This document shows, one piece after another, positions 1 to 5,725 of a DNA stretch of 8,570 bases. Position 1 is the stretch's first letter. Each line of letters begins with the position of its first letter. Source of the stretch: Clostridia bacterium (GTDB taxonomy: Bacteria > Bacillota > Clostridia > Oscillospirales > Butyricicoccaceae); the NCBI GenBank assembly GCA_017547995.1, contig JAFYNW010000253.1:1-8570 (forward strand), written 5' to 3'. The position numbers and the translations under genes are program-made. The notes below the pieces were generated by a model that was not told the origin of the DNA, did no database searches, and saw only the letters and a list, made by a program, of their open reading frames with translations.

Positions 1-2126
1 ATGCAAATCCTGTTAAAGAGGGCACAAAAAGAAATCGCGTAGTTATTATGTTTACTGACGGTGCTCCTGGTAACTGGACTTCTTGGCAGGATAATGAATC
101 TAGAGACGTAGCAAATGCTGCTATTGCGGCTTCATTAACTACTAAAAATGTATATGGTGCAACAGTATATACTATCGGTATCTTTAATGGTGCAAATGCT
201 AATGATATTTCTGGAAGAGAAAACAAGTATATGCATTACGTTTCTTCCAACTATCCAAAGGCTGTAAGCTATTCTCCAGATAGCAACGGCCTTGCAACTG
301 GTGAATCACCAAAGTCAGGTTATTATCTCTCTGCTGGTAATGCTGATGCATTGAATAATATCTTTACTCAGATTGCAAATAATATTCAGAATGGATCAAC
401 AACAGTTACACTCGGTGAGAAGGCTGTTGTTAAGGATATTGTAACTCCTCAGTTTACAATGCCTAAAAATGCAACAGACGTTCACGTTTATGCAGTTGAC
501 TGCCTGACATATGATGCTGATAATCCAACTGCTGCTACATGGGAAACTTTGGATAAGGCTGAAGAATTGAACGATGCAGTTACAATTGATGCAGCAACAA
601 AGACAATCGAAGTAACAGGCTTTGATTTCAAGTATAACTTCGTAGCTGAAAATGGTCGTCAGGAAGGTGATCCAACAAAGACCGGCACATTCCGTGGTAG
701 AAAGCTCGTTATCGTATTTGATGTCGCAGTTCGTGATGGCTTCCTCGGCGGTAACGATGTTTTCACTAACGGTGATGCATCCGGTGTCTATGACGAAAAC
801 GACAATCTTGTTGAAAACTTCAACAGACCAACTGTTGACGTCGAAATAAAGCCTGTAACTGTTACAACAAATGATAAGTTTGTATACTTCTCCAACAGCC
901 TCGCTAAAAAAGATTTGCTTAATGGCGTTGTTGTTAAGAGCGGTAACGTAGCACTTGACCTTGCTGCAGGCGAAGCAGGTAATTATGGTCTTGAAGAATG
1001 GCAGAATGCTTACGTTACTATCGGTGATAAAGATACAACTACATCATACAGTGATCTTACATCAAATAAGCAGTACACAGTAAAGGCTACTGTTACACCA
1101 AACACTCGAAAGGATGGCGTAACAGGTGCGGCACAGCCACAGGAAAATAGTGCAACAGGTAATGTTTACGTATTGATGCCTGATTTCACTTATGCAGATG
1201 GTTACGTATACTTTGGCGGCGAAATGCCAAAGGATGCTAATTACAATATAAACAACCGCTCTGATACAATCACATGGTCTCATTCAGAGTTTGGCGCAGA
1301 TGATAAAGTATTAGAAGGTATGGTTGAACCAACTGTTGGTGATTTTACATTTGCATATTCTCCAAACAGTGGTAATGTAACAACAGAAAATGATATCACA
1401 GTAAATGCAACAGCATCTAAGCTTGGTATTTCATTTAATGATAACTTCAAGCTTCACGTTTATACTCCAACATTCGACTTTGCAGATGGTAACGTTTACT
1501 ACTTAGGTCAGATGCCGGAAGAATATGACAATGCAACACTTACAGGATGGACACGTAATGGCACTGCATTGACAACAGCTATTTCTGATAAAATGCAGAA
1601 TAAAGCTCCTGCAATTGGTGATTTTGACTTCGTGCATAGTTCATCTGTAACGGGCACTATTAAGCAGATTGGTGATATTACTGTAAACGTTACAAAGGCT
1701 ACTGTAAACGGTGCAAGTTTAGATTTGACAAACAATTTCAAACTTAAAGTTTACACACCTGAGTTTACATTCACAGATTCTTCTGCATACTACGGTACCG
1801 ATGCTCCAACATTTGAAGCTCCAGAACCTAACTGGAATAATGAAGGCGTGACAATGTGGAATGATGAGCCACCATTTGAAATGGAATTTGCAAATGAAAC
1901 AGGCAAGGTTAACGGCTCCAATATCGTTGTAACACCTAAGAATTATAAGGTTAACGTTGCAAAAATTAAAGCAGACGGTACTGAACTGAAAGAGGAAGAT
2001 GTTCTTAAAAACATCCTTTACAAGTGGACTGATGATGATTGTAAGCCAACAATCGATGGCCACGCGGCTAACGCAGACAGCGACGAATTCTACGTACACG
2101 TAAATACTTGCAGCATCACAATCTAA
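1..2126 (+). CDS. VWA-domain surface adhesin / pilin-like protein, 5'-partial, ends at an in-frame TAA
   Basis: The frame is open from base 3, so the N-terminus lies outside the window; the ATG at 48 is internal, inside the strand RVVIMFTDGAPG. Numbering from base 3, residues 1-134 are the C-terminal half of a von Willebrand A fold: that strand, then YGATVYTIGIF, then a helix ending near NNIFTQIANNI. Residues about 135-285 resemble the pilin-like domain that follows VWA in clostridial surface proteins (KLVIVFDVAVRDGFLGGNDVFTN, described here by its GFLGGNDV core). Residues about 388-690 are three tandem repeats of about 97 residues. A short acidic/Cys-containing segment leads to CSITI and the TAA. 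Such proteins are secreted adhesins or pilus tips; ligand unknown. The same frame continues after the stop as a Cna-B-like domain, so the intact protein probably ran to 2462. Family assignment is confident; function is inferred from domains and the nearby sortase. Confidence 0.85.
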   Translation, partial: ANPVKEGTKRNRVVIMFTDGAPGNWTSWQDNESRDVANAAIAASLTTKNVYGATVYTIGIFNGANANDISGRENKYMHYVSSNYPKAVSYSPDSNGLATGESPKSGYYLSAGNADALNNIFTQIANNIQNGSTTVTLGEKAVVKDIVTPQFTMPKNATDVHVYAVDCLTYDADNPTAATWETLDKAEELNDAVTIDAATKTIEVTGFDFKYNFVAENGRQEGDPTKTGTFRGRKLVIVFDVAVRDGFLGGNDVFTNGDASGVYDENDNLVENFNRPTVDVEIKPVTVTTNDKFVYFSNSLAKKDLLNGVVVKSGNVALDLAAGEAGNYGLEEWQNAYVTIGDKDTTTSYSDLTSNKQYTVKATVTPNTRKDGVTGAAQPQENSATGNVYVLMPDFTYADGYVYFGGEMPKDANYNINNRSDTITWSHSEFGADDKVLEGMVEPTVGDFTFAYSPNSGNVTTENDITVNATASKLGISFNDNFKLHVYTPTFDFADGNVYYLGQMPEEYDNATLTGWTRNGTALTTAISDKMQNKAPAIGDFDFVHSSSVTGTIKQIGDITVNVTKATVNGASLDLTNNFKLKVYTPEFTFTDSSAYYGTDAPTFEAPEPNWNNEGVTMWNDEPPFEMEFANETGKVNGSNIVVTPKNYKVNVAKIKADGTELKEEDVLKNILYKWTDDDCKPTIDGHAANADSDEFYVHVNTCSITI
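1164..2036 (+). repeat. Three tandem ~97-residue repeats within the VWA protein
   Basis: Unit 1 spans 1164-1457, unit 2 spans 1458-1748 and unit 3 runs from 1749 to about 2036. Each opens with a VY..P.F.F/Y.D strand followed by a Tyr-rich segment (GYVYFGGEMP, GNVYYLGQMP, SSAYYGTDAP). Units 1 and 2 share a W residue, then GDF.F..S...G, DITVN.T and a closing FKL.VY. Unit 3 is the most diverged. The spacing of 294 and 291 bases fits whole domain duplication, probably an Ig-like or beta-sandwich stalk module. I do not recognise a named family. The DNA copies are diverged, so this is not a recent duplication. Confidence 0.75.
2124..2126 (+). other. In-frame TAA inside the adhesin coding sequence
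   Basis: The codons read ACA ATC TAA AAG AAC GGC. The 707 codons before the TAA and the codons after it up to 2462 are in one frame, with no indel needed. The stop falls in the first strand of a Cna-B-like domain (CSITI-stop-KNGFSSLDPNE), where relatives of this family usually carry Lys or Thr. A single A-to-T change from AAA would create it. TAA ends the genes at 2462, 3067 and 3911, so it is not a sense codon in this genome. It may be a true nonsense mutation, a recoded stop or a sequence error. Confidence 0.8.
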
Positions 2127-2462
2127 AAGAACGGCTTCAGCTCTCTCGACCCTAATGAAGTTGCAATGTTCAACGTAACAGGTGATAACGTACACGTTCC
2201 AGTTAACCTCGACGTAGCAGTTCATAATGGCGACTACGTAACAATCAATGGTCTTCCTGTTGGTACTTACACAGTAGATGAAGACGAAGATTGGAGCTGG
2301 AGATACGCTGACCTCGCTGCACAGACACCAACAGTTTCCAAGGATGATTCTACAGAAACAGTTTCTTTCACAAACAATCGTGTTGAAGAATTGTGGCTCG
2401 ACTTTGCAACATGGTGCAAGAACATCTTCAAGTCAGGCAAAGCAGCTGTAAAGAGTAACTAA
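2127..2462 (+). CDS. Cna-B-like C-terminal domain of the same adhesin, separated by the in-frame stop
   Basis: This continues the frame of the upstream VWA protein. It encodes about 111 residues: KNGFSSLDPNEVAMFNVTGD, a strand ending VTINGLPVGTYTVDEDEDW, SWRY, then VSFTNNRVEELW and a basic tail ending KAAVKSN. The GLPVGTYTV stretch is the signature of SpaA/Cna-B type beta-sandwich domains of Gram-positive surface proteins. The first ATG after the stop is at 2166, but the bases before it (cctaatgaagttgca) hold no GGAGG-like ribosome site, so independent translation is unlikely. No LPXTG motif or membrane anchor is present at the C-terminus. The stop codon at 2460-2462 lies 17 bases before the next gene. 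Either this is the lost end of a broken gene, or it is made only by read-through. Confidence 0.7.
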   Translation, partial: KNGFSSLDPNEVAMFNVTGDNVHVPVNLDVAVHNGDYVTINGLPVGTYTVDEDEDWSWRYADLAAQTPTVSKDDSTETVSFTNNRVEELWLDFATWCKNIFKSGKAAVKSN

Positions 2463-2479
2463 GAAAGGAGGCCGGAGTA

Positions 2480-3067
2480 ATGAGTAAATATCTGAAAAAC
2501 AAAAACAAAAAGTCTTTGACTTTGATTGTCTCCCTCATTCTGATTATCACAATCGGTGTCGGCGGCACTTTGGCCTACCTTATCACAAGCACAAGTGCTG
2601 TGAAAAACACATTCACACCAAGCAAGGTTGTTATTTCCGTCGATGAAACATTCGACGGAAATACAAAGTCAAATGTAAAGATTCAGAATCACAGCGATTC
2701 CGTTAAGGCTTATATCCGTGCCGCAATCGTTGTAAACTGGATGGATAACCACGGCAACGTCTGGGCAACAACTCCAGAATTGGGCAAAGACTATACAATG
2801 ACACCTGGTACAGGCTGGACACTCGGCACAGATGGTATTTATTACCATAAGGGTGCAGTTCCAGCAGGTAAGCCTACAGAAGTTTTGATTACTGAAGCAA
2901 AGCCTCTTGTTGAGGCTCCTGCAGATGGTTACTATCTCTCCATCGAAATCCTCGCTCAGGGTATTCAGGCAGATGGCGTTGATTCTAACAATGAACCACC
3001 TGTATTGAGTGCATGGGAAAGCGGTGTGTCAGCTGCAAATAATGACACATTGACTATTAAGCAGTAA
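2480..3067 (+). CDS. SipW-dependent-type signal peptide protein, TasA/camelysin-like
   Basis: This is a 195-residue secreted protein. A Lys-rich n-region (residues 1-12) and a hydrophobic core (13-28) lead into GGTLAYLITSTSAVKNTF, the pattern of substrates of the ER-type signal peptidase SipW. The mature part has the strand order of clostridial TasA-like proteins: VKIQNHSDSVKAYIRAAIVV NWMD (residues about 65-90), then GTGWTLGTDGIYYH, then YYLSIEILAQGIQADGVD and a closing W. Characterised relatives (Bacillus TasA, camelysin) form extracellular fibres or surface proteins. No sorting signal or transmembrane tail is present. AAAGGAGG at 2464-2471 sits 8 bases before the ATG. It lies between the adhesin and the anchored protein, with gaps of 17 and 13 bases, so it is very probably co-transcribed. 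No SipW peptidase is in the window; one is expected nearby or upstream. Confidence 0.85.
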   Translation: MSKYLKNKNKKSLTLIVSLILIITIGVGGTLAYLITSTSAVKNTFTPSKVVISVDETFDGNTKSNVKIQNHSDSVKAYIRAAIVVNWMDNHGNVWATTPELGKDYTMTPGTGWTLGTDGIYYHKGAVPAGKPTEVLITEAKPLVEAPADGYYLSIEILAQGIQADGVDSNNEPPVLSAWESGVSAANNDTLTIKQ

Positions 3068-3080
3068 GGAGGTCGGGAAT

Positions 3081-3911
3081 ATGAAAAATACTTTCAAAAA
3101 ACTTTCGGCGCTCCTTATGGCTATGGTTATGATGCTCAGCATTATGACAACAGCTTTCGCGGCTAACCCTAAAATGATTATTCTCGCAGGCGAAGGTCAG
3201 GAAAGCGCTGTTGAATGGACAGACAACGAGGCTTATCTCGTTAAAGGCGACCTTTTCTCCGCAGGCTTCAAGGGCGTTATGCCTGGCGACACAGTCGAAG
3301 ACGAAATCTATATCCAGAATAAGTGGTCCGGCTACGATTACATCCAGCTTTTCATGAATATTCTTCCTCACAGCGAAGAAAATGCTCCTGAGGCTGACGT
3401 AACTGTTGCGGACAATAACGAATTCCTCTCTCAGCTCAACATCACAATCTGGGATGCTGAAAAGAAGGACGAGAAAATCATTTATCAGGGCAAGGCTGAC
3501 GGCGTGCTCGAGGAAAATTACCTCCTCGGCTATATGAATTACAGCGAAACTGCAAAGCTCATCGTTGCGCTTGAAGTTCCTGTAACGCTCGGCAACGATT
3601 TCGCAAACCGTATCGGTGAAATCGACTGGAAGTTCACTTACCACGGTGAAAATTATCCTGACGATCCACCGCCACCTGTGAATCCGCCAAAGCCAACAGA
3701 CCCTACGGAACCAACTGAAGACGTTGATGATCCGGACGTTCCATTGACTCCTGTTGACCCACCTTCCGATCCTGATATTTCTATCGACGATCCGGACGTT
3801 CCAAAGACAGGCGATATGACTCAGATTGTGCCTTACGTAGCACTCCTGATTCTCGGCTTTGCCGGCCTGATTCTCCCTCTTTTCAAGAAAAAGAAGGCTA
3901 AGGAAGACTAA
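3081..3911 (+). CDS. LPXTG-like (VPKTG) cell-wall-anchored surface protein
   Basis: This is a 276-residue protein. Residues 1-27 are a classical Sec signal peptide ending TTAFA. The globular part (about 28-190) includes GVMPGDTVEDEIYIQNKW and LIVALEVPVTLGND followed by GEIDWKFTYHGE, a pattern found in anchor or minor-subunit proteins of clostridial SipW/sortase clusters and reminiscent of TasA-like beta-sandwiches. Residues about 193-238 are a Pro/Asp/Thr-rich wall-spanning stalk. The sorting signal is V240-P-K-T-G244, followed by a hydrophobic helix (VPYVALLILGFAGLILPLF) and the tail KKKKAKED. AAGGAGG at 3066-3072 is 8 bases from the ATG. The likely role is the wall-linked base of the surface structure, processed by the sortase encoded immediately downstream. 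The stalk carries a VPLTP sequence resembling the true motif. Confidence 0.88.
   Translation: MKNTFKKLSALLMAMVMMLSIMTTAFAANPKMIILAGEGQESAVEWTDNEAYLVKGDLFSAGFKGVMPGDTVEDEIYIQNKWSGYDYIQLFMNILPHSEENAPEADVTVADNNEFLSQLNITIWDAEKKDEKIIYQGKADGVLEENYLLGYMNYSETAKLIVALEVPVTLGNDFANRIGEIDWKFTYHGENYPDDPPPPVNPPKPTDPTEPTEDVDDPDVPLTPVDPPSDPDISIDDPDVPKTGDMTQIVPYVALLILGFAGLILPLFKKKKAKED
3729..3803 (+). repeat. Short direct repeat in the wall-spanning stalk
   Basis: The 15-base sequence gatccggacgttcca occurs at 3729-3743 and again at 3789-3803, exactly 60 bases apart and in frame. It encodes DPDVP both times. The first copy continues as VPLTP and the second as the sorting motif VPKTG. The stalk therefore seems to have grown by duplication of the sorting-motif region, with the upstream copy lacking the Gly. 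Confidence 0.75.
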
Positions 3912-3921
3912 TCAATAACAG

Positions 3922-3952
3922 AACAGCCCGCCGTAAATTGCGGGCTGTTTTC
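3922..3952 (+). terminator. Rho-independent terminator between the anchored protein and the sortase
   Basis: A perfect 10-bp stem, AACAGCCCGC (3922-3931) with GCGGGCTGTT (3940-3949), encloses an 8-base loop and is followed by a short T-rich tail (tgttttc). It begins 10 bases after the stop codon. Because the sortase starts only 38 bases further on and no convincing promoter lies between, it probably acts as an attenuator that lowers sortase expression. Confidence 0.85.
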
Positions 3953-3975
3953 ATACGTTACGACAATTATTTAAT

Positions 3976-3980
3976 GAGGT
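3976..3980 (+). promoter_or_regulatory. Ribosome binding site that fixes the GTG start of the sortase
   Basis: GAGGT at 3976-3980 lies 9 bases before GTG at 3990. The ATG at 3973 opens only a seven-codon peptide that stops at TAA, so the GTG is the sensible start. Confidence 0.55.
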
Positions 3981-3989
3981 ATCCACAGG

Positions 3990-4760
3990 GTGTTTAAGAA
4001 AATTATCCGTTATCTGATTCCACTGTGCAGTCTGGCGCTCATTGCCTATTCCGCATGGAATCTCAATACAATCCGCATGGAGTATAAGGAAGGCACCGAC
4101 CTTTATGAGGGCGTGTCTCAGCAGTATACAAAGCCGCGCATCTATCCTGCAAAGCCGAGCGCTCCCGTTGAAGAGGAGAAAAAGGAAGGCGTGCCTATCG
4201 AGGTCGATTTTGAGACTCTGAAGGCGAGTAATTCCGACGTCATCGGCTGGATTTACTGCGAGGATACGATAATCGACTATCCTGTCGTGCAGGCAGACGA
4301 CAACAATTATTATCTGCGCCGTATGCTCAATGGAAAATACAATAAGAACGGCACGATTTTTATGGATTACCGTAATTCTGCCGACCTGAGTGATTTCCAT
4401 ACTATAATTTACGGCCACAATATGAAGAACAACGCGATGTTTGGTACGCTGACTGAATATGCAAGTCAGGAGTATTATGAAAAGCATCCTGTGTTGTGGC
4501 TGCTCACACCTGACAAGAATTATCAGATTGAGCTCATCGGTGGCTTTATAACTCCTGCCGACAGTGAGATTTATTCCTTCCCGACAACTGCGGAGGGCAG
4601 GGACAAGCTGATTTCGATTGTGCGTAAAAAGTCGAACTTCACAAGTGAAGTGGAAATCTCTGCGGAAGACCGCATTGTGACTTTGTCCACCTGCACTTAC
4701 GAGTATGACGATGCGCGATACGTTCTCACAGGCGTTTTGCGTGAATATACAGAGGAATAG
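3990..4760 (+). CDS. srtB: Class B sortase (transpeptidase)
   Basis: This is a 256-residue membrane-anchored cysteine transpeptidase. It cleaves a sorting signal between Thr and Gly/Asn and joins the protein to cell-wall peptide or to another pilin. An N-terminal signal-anchor (residues about 5-25) is followed by a linker rich in Pro/Glu/Lys and the catalytic domain from about residue 70. The triad is visible: His143 in YGHNMKNNAMF, Cys235 in TLSTC, and Arg243 in DDARYVL. The DVIGWIYCEDTIIDYPVVQ segment and the length are typical of class B. The start is GTG, supported by GAGGT upstream. It follows the VPKTG protein and its terminator; that neighbour is the most likely substrate, possibly with the other surface proteins. 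Class B enzymes classically use NPQTN-like motifs, but those in pilus clusters accept LPXTG-like ones. The symbol is given by class only. Confidence 0.92.
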   Translation: MFKKIIRYLIPLCSLALIAYSAWNLNTIRMEYKEGTDLYEGVSQQYTKPRIYPAKPSAPVEEEKKEGVPIEVDFETLKASNSDVIGWIYCEDTIIDYPVVQADDNNYYLRRMLNGKYNKNGTIFMDYRNSADLSDFHTIIYGHNMKNNAMFGTLTEYASQEYYEKHPVLWLLTPDKNYQIELIGGFITPADSEIYSFPTTAEGRDKLISIVRKKSNFTSEVEISAEDRIVTLSTCTYEYDDARYVLTGVLREYTEE

Positions 4761-4777
4761 CCAAAATTATTGCATAA

Positions 4778-4804
4778 AAAAGCTCTCCGTTATGGAGAGC
4801 TTTT
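4778..4804. terminator. Bidirectional terminator between convergent genes
   Basis: The stem GCTCTCC (4782-4788) / GGAGAGC (4794-4800), with loop GTTAT, is flanked by A-runs on the left and T-runs on the right that extend it. It therefore has a U-tract on both strands. It ends the + strand sortase transcript and the - strand reductase-transporter transcript, whose stop codons lie at 4760 and 4812. Confidence 0.85.
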
Positions 4805-4811
4805 GTCATAT

Positions 4812-5708
4812 TTACTTTGCTTTTGCTTTGTTTTCTGCGCGCTGATAAATCACAAGACCGATAATCATAATGAATGCACCGAGGAAGACAATCTTTTCAG
4901 GCACTTCGCCCAGCATAAAGTATGCTGAAACTGCAGTGCAGAATGGGCTGAGCAAGCCGATGAGGGACATTGTAACGTTCTTGACGTACTTGAGCACCCA
5001 CATACTCATCGACTGACCGATGAGAGTACAGCCAAAGGTTACACCGATAAGCGGCCAGATTGCATCGGCAGGAATAGCAAAGGATGCGCCTTGCATAGCG
5101 GCATAAACGCCAGCCATAATACCTGCGAAAAGATAGGAGAAGCCAATCATTGGCGCAAGGTCAAGATGCTGTCTTGCACGTCTGCCGAAGATGTTGTTGA
5201 GAGCAAAACAGCAACAGCAGATGATGATAATGATAAGCACGAAAGGACTGCCGAAGGAAATGACGTTATCGATGCCGATAACTGTCACACCTGCAAGACA
5301 GACGACGATGCCGATAAGCGAGCGGAGAGAGGTTTTTTCTCTGTAAAGAAGCCAAAGGAAAACGACGATGATGATAGGCTGCATATTGGAAAGTGTTGTC
5401 ATAGAGAATGCCGAAGCACCCATGCGCAAGCCTTCTGCCCAGAGCACGAAGCCGAGAAGCTTTGTGATGGTATAGCCGACAAACGGCTTCCAGATTTTCG
5501 GTGCCGCTTCCTTCATGTTGTCGCGGTTGGACTTCTGAATGAGCGACCATGGAATCATAACGGCGGCAACGCCAATCATACGATAGAAAGTGACAACCGA
5601 TGAATCCATACCGGCCTTGACTATCATAGCAAGGAAGGTTGACGTAAATGAGTTGATGACGACGGCGAGTACGCCGAAGAATAATGCTTGTTTATAGGAG
5701 ATTTTCAC
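4812..5708 (-). CDS. EamA/DMT-superfamily transporter
   Basis: This is a 298-residue integral membrane protein of the drug/metabolite transporter superfamily. It has about ten hydrophobic helices arranged as two EamA repeats (about residues 5-140 and 150-290). Supporting segments are SSVVTFYRMIGVAAVMIPW in the first repeat, AFSMTTLSNMQPIIIVVFLW before a REKTS loop, and in the second repeat LIGLLSPFCTAVSAYFMLGE followed by a final helix and the tail ENKAKAK. Substrate cannot be told from sequence; relatives move amino acids, sugars or metabolites. The start is GTG, with GGAGG 7 bases upstream. It begins 17 bases after the reductase stop codon and probably shares its promoter at 6873-6901. One helix has an odd run of five Ile then four Cys. 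Family is secure, function is not. Confidence 0.88.
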   Translation of the reverse strand: MKISYKQALFFGVLAVVINSFTSTFLAMIVKAGMDSSVVTFYRMIGVAAVMIPWSLIQKSNRDNMKEAAPKIWKPFVGYTITKLLGFVLWAEGLRMGASAFSMTTLSNMQPIIIVVFLWLLYREKTSLRSLIGIVVCLAGVTVIGIDNVISFGSPFVLIIIIICCCCFALNNIFGRRARQHLDLAPMIGFSYLFAGIMAGVYAAMQGASFAIPADAIWPLIGVTFGCTLIGQSMSMWVLKYVKNVTMSLIGLLSPFCTAVSAYFMLGEVPEKIVFLGAFIMIIGLVIYQRAENKAKAK

Positions 5709-5725
5709 GAAACTGCCTCCGGAGA

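Noticed and set aside
2124..2126. Alternative genetic code in which TAA is a sense codon
   Set aside because: TAA is used as the normal stop of several neighbouring genes (2462, 3067, 3911, and the - strand genes ending at 4812 and 8343).
2135..2160. Possible stem-loop just after the in-frame TAA that could aid read-through
   Set aside because: Only a 5-bp stem (CTTCA/TGAAG) with a 16-base loop can be drawn, too weak to claim.
3057..3644. A 195-codon open frame on the - strand
   Set aside because: It lies opposite the VPKTG surface protein, has no ribosome site of note and no domain pattern.
3950..3989. A private promoter for the sortase
   Set aside because: TATTTA near 3968 could be a weak -10, but no TTGACA-like element lies 16-18 bases before it.
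3951..4487. A 178-codon open frame on the - strand
   Set aside because: It is antisense to the sortase, whose catalytic residues are all visible on the + strand.
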